Assembly: GCA_026260175.1 (NCBI GenBank)
Contig: JAKCWW010000148.1
Span: forward strand, 62,465 to 126,464
Origin: Reticulitermes lucifugus
Taxonomy: Eukaryota > Arthropoda > Insecta > Blattodea > Rhinotermitidae
Reading direction: 5' to 3'
Length of the DNA stretch: 64,000 nt
Positions 47,449-59,638 of the stretch are shown here, piece by piece. Numbering within the stretch: position 1 is the first letter of the stretch; every line of letters begins with the position of its first letter. The position numbers were made by a program, and so were the translations under genes. The notes beneath the pieces are model-generated. The model was not told the origin of the DNA and searched no databases. It was given only the letters and a program-made list of their open reading frames with translations.

Positions 47449-47984
47449 AAACAAACAAGACAGGCAATGTACGTATAAAAGTAATATTAAAGCGCTTTCG
47501 CGTAACCATTGTTGTCATGGAAAAGCAAAGAAGTATTGCATATTCTAAGTGTGTGTCTTTTACCTTTGTCATCCAGCATGCAAACTGCATACGTCGTATC
47601 ATATTTCATCCGTGGCCTGTCCGGTTCTAGCATAGTTTTCCACGCTATGTCATACACGGCACGATTTTCGGAAAAAAATTATTGAACATAAAATGTGTTT
47701 TTTAATTTGCCCCACAAATTTAGATTTTTCATTCTAACAAGAATTCTGTGAGATATTATCATGAATGTACTTAGGTCTTCATGTAAAGTACCCGTTATTT
47801 CTGTCAGATATTCATGAAACTTGAATTTTCTCGACAGATTATCGAGAAATGCTCAAATATCAAATTTAATGAAAATGAGTCCAGTGGGAGCTGAGTTGTT
47901 CCATGCAGACGCACATACGGACGGACAAACAAATATGAAGAAGCTAATAGTCGCTTTTCGCAATTTTGCGAAAAAGTCTAAAAA
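47449..47984 (+). repeat. dispersed repeat family A, long copy
   Basis: About 535 bp, from ACAAGACAGGCAATGTACGT to CGCTTTTCGCAATTTTGCGA. It includes CATCCAGCATGCAAACTGCA, CATCCGTGGCCTGTCCGG and a CGGACGGACAAAC tract. It is the best reference copy together with 62.2 kb. Non-coding, unclassified. Confidence 0.8.
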
Positions 47985-47989
47985 ATTCT

Positions 47990-48845
47990 ATAAACTCTGA
48001 ATTTTTAAGAGGAAGATACAGAAGAATTCAGTCCAGTTCAAAGCGCAGAAAAAGCCAAAAGAAATTGCAGGTCAATATCGTAATATTGAACATTCTAGCA
48101 CACGTACCCGCGATAATGGGTAACAAAATAAATTTGCATTTAAAATGAATATTAAAACAAAACAAATTTGGAAAATCGTGGTTCATTATTTACTTCTGAT
48201 CATGTTATCCTTCCATCAGATATATATATATATACAAATTTATGTATTAAAATACACAAAGTACAAATTCACCTGTTGGTTTACATGAGTGCAAATTTTA
48301 TCATTCATGTTAAGGGCAACACACATTGGCAAATATTGTTACAGTTATTAAATCAAGAATGATAGTATGTCTGTGGTATGTAGGAAGCATCTAAGAGATG
48401 AAAAGTAAAAAAACTTGGGAATTTGTTTTGAAGACTTGAAAGTGGTAATAAAGTGAAACTGAAAAAGACAGGTTTGGAAAGCATGGATATCAGCTTGATT
48501 CAGGATTGGGATTAGTGATAGGATTTTGTGTGCATGGTACTAGATACTGAGGTTCCATAAATGTCAGAGAATTTGTTGACTTACATAAGGGTCATCTCAT
48601 AAACATCTCATGGGTTTAGTTTTTTTGATAAATATAAAATTTACAAATTTGCATGTCTTACACAAAAATTTATTCATGTTATGTTCAAGAACGTTTAACA
48701 ATACATACATTAGTAAATGTTAAAAGAAAATACTTAATGATAAAAATTAACCAGGGAATGTTTTTCAGAATTAAGACAGTACATTATTGAGGCCCCTGTT
48801 ATGGGACTATAAATATTTCGCCTTTCATGAACGGCAGAAAACCTG
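47990..48845. other. unannotated stretch
   Basis: Only a short (TA)n at 48219-48234; no gene is supported. Confidence 0.4.
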
Positions 48846-48849
48846 TGAC

Positions 48850-49000
48850 GTAATTTAACCTATTAAAATATAACATTGGTCACAGGATGTAGCACCTAAT
48901 TTAATGTAGGGGTTTTATTTAGCTCGCAAGACAAACAGATATTTTTCCCTAAACATCATTAACCGACAGGTGCTTACAGAAGATAAAACCTACGTTTTAT
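48850..49000 (-). repeat. dispersed repeat family B, diverged opposite-strand copy
   Basis: AACATTGGTCACAGGATGTAG and TTTTTCCCTAAACATCATTAA are the reverse-complement style landmarks shared with 54.34-54.49 kb. The match is partial. Confidence 0.4.
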
Positions 49001-49004
49001 TGAA

Positions 49005-49700
49005 GATATCAGAAAAATATCTGAAGATTTTTTAGGGATAACTTATTGTGTAAGATATTAAAGGATAACAAATAATAAAGTTGCTTTTTTGTTTACATGT
49101 TTATGTAAGTCAGTTATATACAAATCAAATTACATTCAATGTACATGAAAAATCTCGGAAAGGCGTCGAAATATTTCTCTTCATTGGAACCTGCACGCCT
49201 TGACAAGCATCGACTCTAGGCACAATACAAGAAAACCCAATGCACAATTATGAATAATATTCTTATTGTTGCAACATACCGGACGTTCCACAGAAAACGG
49301 CTGTAATATTGAAATTCTTGAAAATAGAACAGATGAGCTGACACAAGTTGGAGACATTCTGAAGGTAGTTGGGAGTTCTAACAGCGGGGATAGACTTTTA
49401 TATTGCTTTCACCGTGCATTTTTCACACTATTGTGTGTGCATTTTGTTGGTAAAACTGAATAGCGGGGATAGCTTTGGTTTTAATTTCATAATTCTGTGA
49501 GTGGATTTTTACATAACCTTAATATGTGTCAATTTTACAAAACAATTTCAAACTATTTATACTTTTCAAAAAGTGGAAAACTTCTGAAGTACTAACATTT
49601 ATCAATGCTTCCTTTGGAATTAGTTTTGCGCAATGTATAAAAGAGCATTAAATATTCGCACTCAAAGATTACAAATCGACAAATGCGCAGATTTCCCAAG
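49005..49700. other. unannotated stretch
   Basis: A 65-codon plus-strand frame at 49266-49463 has no recognisable domain. Nothing else is supported. Confidence 0.4.
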
Positions 49701-49701
49701 G

Positions 49702-49702
<1 letters not shown>

Positions 49703-49740
<38 letters not shown>
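49703..49740. repeat. (TA)n microsatellite
   Basis: An uninterrupted run of about 19 TA units. Confidence 0.95.
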
Positions 49741-49746
<6 letters not shown>

Positions 49747-49829
49747 GTATGAGAAAATTAGAATATATACTGTCCGCACTTGACTAACATATCTTCACCA
49801 TAATCATACTCTACAGACTTCGGTAACAC

Positions 49830-50000
49830 CGGGCCACAGCGATAAGGTTTCTGACATTTGGGAAGTGCTGGCTTCGAATATCCACGGGGACACCAAATAT
49901 TCTTAAATATATCCCCTGGTTTTCCGCAGTCCCTCCAGGTAAATTCTCGAATAGAAGCTGCTTCAGTCTAGGTTATGACCCGTTCTTTACACAAAGTTAC
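49830..50000 (+). mobile_element. tRNA-derived SINE
   Basis: GGCCACAGCGATAAGGTTTC (box A region) and CTGGCTTCGAATATCCACG (box B, one change from GGTTCGANTCC) are about 30 bp apart. They are followed by a body with CCCTGGTTTTCCGCAGTCCC and TCCAGGTAAATTCTCG, phrases common in insect SINE bodies. A pol III-transcribed, LINE-dependent element is inferred. Tail and target duplication are not clear. Confidence 0.6.
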
Positions 50001-50224
50001 AAATTTATTCACTAATCATTCTAACATTCAACGCTAATTAATCTCCGCTATTGACAGCATCGTTAAATAAACCATAAATAAACATAAAGTAAATAATTTG
50101 TCATAAAATTTAGGACGTGTTTTCAAACTACAAATTCTAACACCAAATTCCATCCACACAGAAAGCTGCAATACCGACGCGGTCTATATCCGCCTTAAAT
50201 AGCAAGAATAGAGGTGACATGTAG

Positions 50225-50400
50225 TGGTGAGTGAAGTGGTGGTTACCAAATGACAGTGGTATTTCGTGTAGTTATGTACCAGCGAGCACAGAAGCGTCAC
50301 TGACATCGGTTACATCCATCAAATAAGCGACAAGGTTACAATCAGGGATCGAACTCCGAACAATAGTGCCAGAGAAAGTCTTTAAATATTTCATAACTTG
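50225..50400 (-). mobile_element. possible SINE-like repeat
   Basis: The minus strand holds CGGAGTTCGATCCCTGATTG (box B-like) followed by a body with GACGCTTCTGTGCTCGCTGG and CACGAAATACCACTGTCA that looks like repeat sequence. Box A is not identifiable, so this is tentative. Confidence 0.35.
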
Positions 50401-50404
50401 ATGG

Positions 50405-51420
50405 GGAAGAATGTACTAAGTGCATAACAACTGCCCATAAATTGTGCCACTGTAGCATTAAACTGCTTAGAAACAACAGCCTGTAATTATAGATGTGTTT
50501 CAGTGGATACTGAGGTTCCTTTATGATAGTTTAGCGGTAATTGGATACATTATGTTGTATCGGTGGAAAATTATGTTGACCTAAATGCTAGCTGTTAAAC
50601 AAGCATCATTCTAAATAAAACATAAGACGGGTATCAAAACCAAAACAGCGATAATGCAGAATACCAAAAGAGGTTGACCTGATCTGTGCAGGTGTAGAGA
50701 ACACAGCGAACGCGCCATTTCACTGCTTCACAAGTAAAAGTATACTTTATCAGCAACTAGTGTTCTCTTTCAGTAACGTGACTTTTATGGACAACTGCTA
50801 ATGTTTCAAAGAAAAATATTGCCTCCATCTTCAGGGTAGAGGAATTCCATGCCGAAGAGGCGGCGTACAAATATAGTGACACGAGCAACGTACACGACTC
50901 TGCGAGAGAGCCAATGGAAGAAGGTGGTTCCAAGATGGGAATGCAAACATCTTAGGAAGAAAGATGATTAAAAATAGGTTTGACAAGGAAAAGAGATCGA
51001 AAAAATCCGGGAAATATAAGCCTAAGAGGAAACAGAGGTAGAGCACGGTTTCGGCTGGACTATCATGTCGAGTAGTGTAATATTTCTTAGTATCAGTCGC
51101 CGAGGCCAGACAGAACACAAATACGCAATACGGCGGTAAGGCTCAGAGTCAGCTGCATCAGAAAATCAAACCTAACATACTTTATCGAATTATCGTAATT
51201 ATAATTTCTTCTGAAAATTAATTTCCCGTACATAATAAATCTTAAAAGGAAATTTTGGAGGTTCTCTGTTTGGTACCAATCCATCGGACTAAGCAGCATC
51301 ATACAGCAAAAGAGAGTAATTTTGCAATGAGCGAAAGGTAGGTTGCAAAGCTATAAGAAAATTTAATTTCTTGAACAGCAACTAACAACAAAAAGTAACA
51401 GATAATTCGTGACTTTCAAA
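50405..51420. other. unannotated stretch
   Basis: No gene supported. 50810-51110 is somewhat GC-richer with short frames on both strands but no recognisable product. Confidence 0.4.
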
Positions 51421-51433
51421 TAATCTTCAATAT

Positions 51434-52020
51434 CAATTTTATATTATCCACAACCCTGCATTAAGCCATTAGATATTATAACAAAACCAACAAATGCACT
51501 TAAGCGTATTAAAGTGTATTATACACACCGTATACCCCCTATATGTTTCGACCGCTCATGTGGTCATCTGCAGGCAGGTGCATTACAGGGGATAAATACA
51601 TCGAAATATTCTGGAAGTATTGCAATCAATGCACAGATATAAAATATTAAATTTTAAAAATAATACATGGTTTAAAATACACATTACAAATTAAAATACA
51701 GATAAAAATATTTGTGATTAACTTTTTCATTGTCGGTTGTAATCGTTGATGGTGATCTTAACATATTTGGGCGTCACAAATATTTTTATCTGTATTTTAA
51801 TATTTAATGTGTATTTTAAACCATGCACTGTTTTTTAAAATTTAATACTTTATATCTGTGGATTAGTTCTAATACTTCTGTAATATTTCGATGTATCTGT
51901 CCCTTGTAATGCGTCTCCCTGAAGATGACCACATGAGTGGCCGAAACATGTAGGAAGTATAAGGTGTGTATAAAATACTTTATTACACTTATGTGCATTT
52001 GTTGTTTTTGTTATCATACC
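51434..52020. mobile_element. 587-bp foldback element, two hammerhead-like cores, 13-bp target duplication
   Basis: Inverted arms run from ATAACAAAACCAACAAATGC (from about 51478) to GCATTTGTTGTTTTTGTTAT (to about 52013), with an internal second palindrome (TTTAAAATACACATTA against TAATGTGTATTTTAAA). Cores: minus strand 51541-51577 and plus strand 51918-51955 (CTGAAGA, T, GACCAC-loop-GTGGCC, GAAAC, ATGTAGG). The element plus a 44-bp unpaired left tail is bracketed by identical 13-bp direct repeats TAATCTTCAATAT (51421-51433, 52021-52033). No protein is encoded. Confidence 0.8.
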
Positions 52021-52424
52021 TAATCTTCAATATATATCTAACACAGACTCCTCTCAGTTAAATAAACCTCATAAGAAAAAAGAAAGAAAATTCCGTACTG
52101 CTGTCAGCGTTAGAACATTCCTGTTTTAGTTTTAGCAGTGTGCCAGAAATTCCAGTCATTTAATGACCCACCGCTTTTAACACTAAATTATCATAATTTA
52201 ATAAAAACGTCCTTTGATTTCTATAACATTCTCGTCAGTAATATCATTTCATTATTAAAACATAGTGATTCACAATGTTCGCTTAGTTTCTTATTTGTAT
52301 ATTATAATTAATCAAATAACATTACATCCAATAAAATTTTCCACTGTTGATAGAAAATTACCTGAATGTGTGTATGTGTGTTACAATGTTACTGCTTCTG
52401 TTTACAATCTGTATGTCGTGGTCG

Positions 52425-52510
52425 TTTGGGTCGTAACATCTTGCAGTCTGACAGGTAGGTATCGACGTTTCAGAGCAACATATTGACTGAATTTTCTGGA
52501 TAGAAGTATA
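52425..52510. other. half foldback remnant
   Basis: GTAACATCTTGCAGTCTGAC and TATCGACGTTTCAGAGCAAC resemble a left arm of the foldback type with a lost core. No opposite arm. Confidence 0.35.
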
Positions 52511-52689
52511 GAAGAATAAAGCATTACATTTCTCAAAAACGTTGCTACTCATCCACTAGCCTACATGCCTTGCTAAGGTAGAATTCCACAATAAGAATCT
52601 TCACGTCTCTAAAAGCCGCAGTTCTCACGTGTATAAATCCAAGAAGCAGAGTCCTCCGAGACGTTATAGCCCCCAGCTAGACAAGAAAT

Positions 52690-53250
52690 TCTCTGCGTTT
52701 TATGACACCCGAAATTTCACTATCGTGTTGACAACGGTCCGTCACTTGTTCCTAACCTGAGCCAGACCAATATACTACACGTTTTCCCATCCTATTTTTA
52801 AAACCCTATTTTAATACTATCCTCCTACGTACGCCTAGGGCTTCCAAGTGATATCTTCCTTTCAGGTTTAAACACCAAAACCATGCCCAGCCCATCCCAT
52901 TCTCCTTGATTTTATCAACTTGAAAATATGAGGCGAGAAGATCCTCATTGTGCAGATTTCTCCAGCGTCGAGCCTCCTGCTGCAACGTGGGCCCAAATAT
53001 CTTCCTCATTGTCCGATTCCCGACACCCTCAGCCTATACAATTCCATTAAGGTTAGAGACTAAGATGCACAACCATACAAAACAAAAAGCAAAATAACAG
53101 TTCTGTGTAATTTACTCTTGAATTTTTTTATGGCAAATGGAAAGAGAGATTCCGGACCGCATGGCATGAGGTGTTCCCTGAGTACTTAATTTCTTCAGTA
53201 ATGCACGTTTAAGTTTTTACTTCTCGTTCCCAAATATTTAAAAGTTGTCA
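52690..53250 (-). mobile_element. LINE ORF2 C-terminal third, broken (RKIFGP/LAQDR family)
   Basis: This is the longest copy of this LINE family in the window. The minus strand gives NLKI..LLNIWER (about 53240), EEIKYSGN, RVNYTELLFCFLFCMV, then a clean frame RKIFGPTLQQEARRWRNLHN and EDLLASYFQVDKIKENGMGW, VFKPERKISLGSPRRT, EDSIKIGF, WLRLGTSDGPLSTR. This follows, in order, the region after the reverse transcriptase of an insect LINE that usually reads RKIFGP.., LHN.EL..LY, RMRWAGHVARM, GKPEGKRPLGRPRRRW, LAQDRDRW. Several frame changes and stops make it dead. The catalytic part is absent. Product role if intact: retrotransposition polyprotein. Confidence 0.8.
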
Positions 53251-53261
53251 GATTTTCAAAT

Positions 53262-53286
53262 TACACACACACATACACACACACAC

Positions 53287-53341
<55 letters not shown>
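53262..53341. repeat. (AC)n(TA)n compound microsatellite
   Basis: About 80 bp of AC followed by TA dinucleotides. It lies a few bases beyond the upstream edge of the LINE fragment. Confidence 0.95.
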
Positions 53342-53343
<2 letters not shown>

Positions 53344-54335
53344 GTCCCTGACAGGCTCTGAGCACAGTCAATTCTTCATTACAGTGTCTAATTGTCTGAG
53401 AGCTTTCTTAAACTTACATATATTACAACAGTTTATGACAAGGTACAGTGAAACTGATACAGCAGTCCTACTAAAGGCAACACTGATACTGATGTCACCA
53501 CTTGTTCAAAAATATCTGTCGATGTAACGGCGACTTGGCGACTATGTTTTGAACTGAAAAACCAAAAAGGTATATAAAAGTAAATAAACTAACATGCCAT
53601 GTTTTCGTTTCGGTAATTCTTCAGATTGTATTCCTCTTGGTTGTGATACCGTGTAGTGTCGTAGGTTGTCACCGGACATTCCGAAGAAATATGGTGCTTC
53701 TTTTTTCTACCCTAAATATGGAGGCAGCATATTCCTCCGAAATATAGAAAATAACCTTCAAAAATACTCATTGTTAAAGTCAAGACGACGACAATAAAAG
53801 ATGTATACTTTGTTGAAGCTAATAAAATATACACGCCAACTACTGCAATATTCTAAATATCACAAGATCTATAAATTTTCCTAAAAGATATTTCCTTTAG
53901 GTTTTATAAGAGAATCTCACCTATCTTGAGTAATATTTCACACGGTAGAAGAGCTTAGCCCACAGTCCTAAGCCAGTAATATGATAATAACTAATATTCA
54001 ACACAAGGTTTACACAGTAATTGAGGATTGAAGACATTTGGACGCAGCCTTCGCCAAAAAAAACGGCCCCACCCAACACAGCTATGCAGTTCACCAGACA
54101 CAGTGCTCACAAGGAGCATCCGGACCAGTAGGAACCAGTGTTACCTGTCTTGCTAATGTGTTGAACCTATTCATACTTCGGTACAAGATCTGCATTGCCT
54201 GGACCCCAATTGTAAGTTTTAAATATTATATGTAGGTGGAAAGTTTCCATGGGGTCGGTGGGTCTTGGCGTTAATCCAGTACTAAAGAAGGATTCAATGT
54301 CTTAGAAACCAAAAACTGTCTTCCCTTCATTTGTT
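53342..54335. other. mostly unannotated; foldback remnant near 53.7 kb
   Basis: TATGGAGGCAGCATATTCCT followed by CCGAAAT (53720-53748) resembles a GGAGG..CCTCCGAAAC core. A 65-codon plus frame at 54038 is unrecognised. Confidence 0.4.
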
Positions 54336-54339
54336 ATAT

Positions 54340-54490
54340 ATCAACCCTTTTAACTGCAGTGGTTTTTATACGTGTCACCAGCTTTAGAAGAAACTAACAT
54401 TTTACCCACGTAGATTATTGGTTTATTATGGTCATGAAAATAAATAGCAACTATTTTCCTAAGCATCATTAACTGGTAACAGAGAAGCAG
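54340..54490 (-). repeat. dispersed repeat family B, opposite-strand copy
   Basis: CCCTTTTAACTGCAGTGGTT, TGTCACCAGCTTT and TTTTCCTAAGCATCATTAAC are reverse-complement family landmarks. Confidence 0.45.
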
Positions 54491-54761
54491 TGCTGTGAAG
54501 TAGGAATTTAATTTTTAAACATTTTTTAGAAGACTTTCATATTTAGATTATTTAAATCGGAAGTCTCTTCTATATATGGTCGAAATTATAATTTAGAAAT
54601 CATATAGGATTCAGTCAAAGTGAAAATTTAACAGGAAAATGTTTAGAACTAAGGAGAAAAGAAACAGCAATATTCAACTCCATAGGGCTCTCAGGACAGT
54701 ATATGACTCACTGACATAATCTTCGTTCTTTGGACTTTGCCCGTCGTCTAATTTTTTAATG

Positions 54762-54812
54762 AAGCACTACGTTTCGAAAACCGGCTCTGCTTCCATCTTC
54801 AGGCAAGGAAAG
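54762..54812 (-). other. hammerhead-like core
   Basis: On the minus strand: CCTTGC, CTGAAGA, T, GGAAGC-loop-GGTTTTC (six pairs including G-U), GAAAC, GTA, GTGCTTC. The surrounding sequence (CCCAGTGACGG, CTCACTGAC) shares motifs with the foldback at 19.1 kb, so this is probably a decayed relative of it. Confidence 0.55.
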
Positions 54813-54849
54813 CATCTAACTTGGTAGACCTCTTAGATAGAGCCCAGTG

Positions 54850-55840
54850 ACGGAGAATAAATCTATAGTCATTATGGTGGCAGATCGAAACATAAATACT
54901 ATATATAAAAAGTAAAAACTTTGTCATTAACTAAAAAGGAAGTTTATGTAAAGTATATACATGAAAGAGTAATACAAAATAAATTTAAGGTATTCTCACG
55001 GAAAAAGAGTAAAGTAAACCTGTGATGTATTATCTATGGAACATCATTGCAAAATATATTATTTTATGAGATATTTAAATGGAGTTTTATTTTTTCCACG
55101 CGGCTGTCAATCAATTGATCTGCATCAAGGTCGTTTCTTACTTCACGGAGCAGTTGTTAAAAGTCACAGAATTCTCCCTCTCCATACACAAATTTGTCAA
55201 TCTATATTTTATAATGTAAAGAGGAGATGATATCAACAATATTATTTCGCTGAAACATGAGAGCTTTCGTCTAAACTTACTAGCTTTATCTAGCTAGAAT
55301 GGGCGTCATATTTCATGGAATTTCTCTCACCAGGTCTTCAAAACAGCTACGCTCGTTGTTAAATTTTTAGAGCGTAAATATTATGTTTGTGGAAAATTCA
55401 GCTAATATTATGCTGATCTAATTGAAACACGCAACGTTTTGAATAGAATATACAATTATGGCGTATTAAACTAAACAACCTTAAAAACCAAATATAAACT
55501 ATTACTTTAAGTGTGTTTTAGTGTCATTAGTTAAATATGTTTCACGTTAACTTGCACAGTGACTGATTCAAATCAACTATAAATTATGTGCTCCAATACA
55601 ACTGAACATTGATACGTGTTTCTGGAATTTTTCCAGCGTTAAGTCTTCGGAATAGAACTGGCCATTTCGGAAAATGAATCCCTTTCCGTCTTGAAATAAA
55701 CATTTCAGAGTTATTTATTGCGTAGTATTTGTTAAACGGGTCAATCTCTGTCAATGAATCATTGTATTCTGTTGACAGCAACAACCAATGGAAAATGTCC
55801 GGAAACCTGGTGCGTCTGTGGACAAGGTATCATCGTCACT
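54850..55840. other. unannotated stretch
   Basis: I see nothing that I can support. Confidence 0.4.
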
Positions 55841-56092
55841 AGCATTCAGAACTGACTGACTTGAATATGATTTCTGCCACAGAAAGGTCTCAGGTTAAGA
55901 GAGTTAAAAGTTTTGTTTTGACCTGGAAAATTAAGAAACGGATAACACTATAGCAAACTCCAAAACAGCATTCAGAACTGATTGAGTTGAATATGATTTC
56001 TGCCACAGAACGGTCTCAGGTTAAGAGAGTTAAAAGGTTTGTTTTTACTTAGAAATTTGAGAAATGCATAACATTACAGGAAATTCAAAAAC
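55841..56092. repeat. 126-bp tandem duplication
   Basis: AGCATTCAGAACTGA recurs at 55841 and 55967. The shared block ATATGATTTCTGCCACAGAA, GGTCTCAGGTTAAGAGAGTT is almost identical, while the second half of each unit has diverged. No open frame spans the units. Confidence 0.85.
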
Positions 56093-56356
56093 GGAGAAAG
56101 AACATAAGTTATTAAGTACGTTAATCATATACTTTTAATATGTAAGAACTCAAAACTCACTCATCGTCTTTGAAATTCAGGCATTGTCATTAAGTTCCAA
56201 ATTTATTCATGTCTTGCCAAATATTTTCCAAATAATGACGTTCTGTAAATCAAAGAAGTAAAAATGTGACCTACGTTCCCGAATTATAAACCGAGTCAGT
56301 GCCTGCAAAAATTTCTAAAAATATTATTTCCATTCCCATCTAGAGTAAGGCAACAA

Positions 56357-56525
56357 AAGGCCGTGCCATGGCCCAAGCGGTTAGTCTCACCGTGGACGCC
56401 CGGGTTCGATCCCGGGTCAGTCCATGTGGGATTTGAGGTGGACAAAGAGACACTGGGACAGGTTTTTCTCCGAGTACTTCGGTTTTCCCCTTTCAATTTC
56501 CTTCTACCGGTACTCCATTAAAATT
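56357..56525 (+). mobile_element. tRNA-derived SINE with clear box B
   Basis: GCCATGGCCCAAGCGGTTAG (box A region) and GGGTTCGATCCCGGGTC (56402-56418, exact box B) are about 30 bp apart. The body contains GACACTGGGACAGGTTTTTC and TCCGAGTACTTCGGTTTTCC, a phrase typical of insect tRNA-derived SINEs. It is a pol III-transcribed retroposon. The 3' end and target duplication are uncertain and it may extend to about 56680. Confidence 0.8.
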
Positions 56526-56529
56526 CCCA

Positions 56530-58475
56530 CTTTGTAGTTTTCCACTGTGAAATTTGTGCTTCTTTCTACCGTCCAAATATTTTCTTAAAAGTTCATATTT
56601 TTTTTCTTTTCTGGGCCGTAAAGAAGGGCACTTTTGGTGCAATTAAGTAAAAAGTGCCAAGTTTCATAAGGCACATAACTTAATTGTATGACGGTCTAAG
56701 TTTTATACTAAATTACAATTGTATTAGATTTTAACAATTAGCATTGTCCTCTTCGTGCAACTTTATACTGTCCACATCACATACTTTCAGTATAAAGTAT
56801 AAATTGTAAAATCTTCTACAACTTCACAACAACAGAAGAAAACAGTCTGAAAAGTGACGTCCACAATCAGTAAATAAACGTTCCCCGAAATTGAAGGGGA
56901 TTAAAATAAAAATAACCTGTTGTTTTTGGAGTACGACGAGAAGAAAGTGGAAACATAACAAAGACGGCAATGATAAGAACGAAGGATTACTTTACATCTG
57001 TTTGCCACAGCTTCGTCCATAACATTGCCTCCCTCGTCATGTCTCATCTTCGTCGGAACCTTCCGTATTTCCACCTAGACTCTTGATTTACATAAAAATA
57101 ATTAATAACTTATGACTTGCAGATAGACAAGAATCACGTGCACCTTACAAATGAACAAGAAAAATAAAATTACTAAAACATCTTACACTATTTTCTATTA
57201 CTTCCTCTAATAAACACAATAAATTTAAAGAATTGATATTTACAATCAGTAGATATGTAAAATAATATATTATTTTGCTGTGATCATTTTCTCTCATTAA
57301 ATACTTCCAGGGTGTTATCATTTTGAAGTACGGTGTAGTAATGCAAATACACATTTATATGCATAAAATGTTACACTCAAAGAAATGTAGGTCTAATACA
57401 CATACAAAAGCAAGCACATAAATAAATAAATAAATAGGTACATATATAAATAGAATATTATAAATTCAGTACAGCAAAGAGCGTAAATTAGATATCATAT
57501 TGTTACACAATACTTAAGTTGTGAAGCGACTTAATTAAAATCCAGTACTTACGTTGGATTAAATACGACGTTTCTTTAAGTTCTAATAAAAATTCAAATT
57601 TTTCGTAATTGTTAATAGTAAGGACGTAATAATTTCTCCAGAAATACTTATGAAGAAGTGCAATACGTAGCGGCAAAAATTTCCTATACGAGCGTGTAAG
57701 ATCATTGTCTTTCTGAATGAAATATTGTATTATTTGCTGCTCTAAATATTCCAGTTAACGTGACTGATGTTGTCCAGTGATAGAGGCTACAGGGCATACT
57801 TTTGCTGCACAGGTATTTCATGCAGCTCCAAAATTTCACACCTTTTTTCTAATATGTCGGCCAATAACAACGTAACTTTTTAAAGTGTTTCCTGTTTCCG
57901 AGCGCGGACTTGATACGGATCACACAAAGGTAATTACTCTAAAATCTAATCCTTACTCTTACCAATATATACGGTAGCCATGTCAGTTGAGCGATGGACA
58001 AGTTTTGCAGTAGAGTTTTGGATGAGATACACATCTTCACTTCAGATCTTCTTCAAATAAGTAACATAATTACTTAATTAAATTGCAAATTATCCTTAAT
58101 ACAAAATTTTCACTTCTTTGTAGCGTGATAACGAAAAGGACAGTAACGGTACCCTGGGAGAAACGGGTATTTCTGTTCGTTAAAAATTAAAAATATAACA
58201 AGTGTACTTGACTTCTGTTCCACGTCCGTAAGCGTATCACATCACAAACATTTTAACCTAAGCTTACAAATGGAATATTAAAATTACACAACAAATATTT
58301 GTTTATGAATTAGTTTCCCCTACTAGTAGAAAGTCTTCTTTAATGTTAATTCAAATACTGAAGTTCAAAATAACAGCAAGTTTAGTACTGCATGCAGTAA
58401 TAATTATACATCCGTTTTATAACATAATTTGATATTAACTTTACCATTCTTCTTATGGTAAAGGAAAATTTGTCC
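56530..58475. other. unannotated stretch
   Basis: (TAAA)n at 57419-57436. No gene or recognised repeat. Confidence 0.4.
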
Positions 58476-58479
58476 TGTT

Positions 58480-58660
58480 GGACGCTACGACAGCGTATAA
58501 GGGGCAGGAGATAAAGGTCGACACATTCTTAACCTAGGCAATGGACGGAGGTGAGTAATTAGGTTTAGACACCGACAGATTCACCCATGTGGAAACACCC
58601 CAAGTTACGCAGTGAGTAGGATGTTGGTTGGGCTCCAGAGCCGGTGTGGCGCTGTGTTGT
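58480..58660 (+). repeat. dispersed repeat family D, copy 2
   Basis: ATTCTTAACCTAGGCAATGG, ACGGAGGTGAGTAATTAGGT and GGGCTCCAGAGCCGGTGTGG parallel 11560-11720. 58660-58800 continues GC-richer without a recognisable identity. Confidence 0.5.
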
Positions 58661-58799
58661 AGAAGAGAAAAGTCCCTTGTCCGTGCCTGCAATTGAAACA
58701 TGATTCCTCTGCTGTTGAGTCCGCAGAAGAGTCAATATACCGACCGCACTGGACGCACTCCCGCTCTGTGTCTAGATGCCTTCCAACAGAGCTCTAAGG

Positions 58800-59635
58800 T
58801 GACATGGCCACAATGAACGAATGAAGTAGGAGGTATTGCCGAGAAATGTTTTGTACTAGTCAGAACCAAGAGCAAGAGGCAGACTTTACATAAAAGTGGA
58901 AAATACATGTCCGTTTATAAAAAAGAGAGATCTAAAAAATGGATACTGACAGAACATACAACCGAGGAAAATGACGAGAGAACCCCAAGAAAAGAAAAAT
59001 AAAGAAAAAGAGGGGAAAAGAAAAGGGTGTAAAATTTGTAAAGCGAATCGTTTAGTTCAAATAAACAAAATTATGTACAAAAATTATAATTTTATTTTTC
59101 CCTAAAGAAAATTTTTAAGCCTAAAAGAGTAAGAATTCTTTTTGACAGAATGAAGACACTTCAAACATTCGGCGCAAAATAAATTGGGCTTCGTATTTTA
59201 ATCCTAGTCCCTTTAGCTCTCTCACTCTCTCTCTATCTCTTGTATAAGCAGTGTGATGATTTTCATGAAAAGTTTTAAGAAGAGCACAGCACTGCACGCC
59301 AGCCTAAATTCGTAATTTTAATTCCCTATAACCGATAATATTTTATGGCATCCTTGAAACGCTTAAAGCAATAAGATGTTGAGTGCAGATAGACATTTAA
59401 ATAATCTAAAATTATGAGAGTCCTGTGCAATACGAAACAGAAATTAGCAACTTCAAACCTCTATAGAACATGGAACCTGAAAAGTACAAAGCGTGGTGTT
59501 AAAGATGCAACCAACGCGTTTTATATTCACAATCAAGACGGTTATGATGAAGTAACATTTTTATCATGAAATTAAGGTAACTGTTCGTACAATTTTCTAC
59601 CACGGTACTGCGTGAAAAATTGAAGGTATATAAAA
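58800..59635. other. unannotated stretch
   Basis: Purine-rich (58960-59030) and CT-rich (59218-59245) tracts only. Confidence 0.4.
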
Positions 59636-59638
59636 TTT

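Noticed and set aside
54038-54235. 65-codon frame with two cysteines and a hydrophobic tail
   Set aside because: No homologous family comes to mind, no signal or repeat structure supports it, and length is within chance expectation.
56357-56430. Possible functional tRNA gene
   Set aside because: The box B is perfect but the acceptor and anticodon stems do not pair and a SINE body follows.
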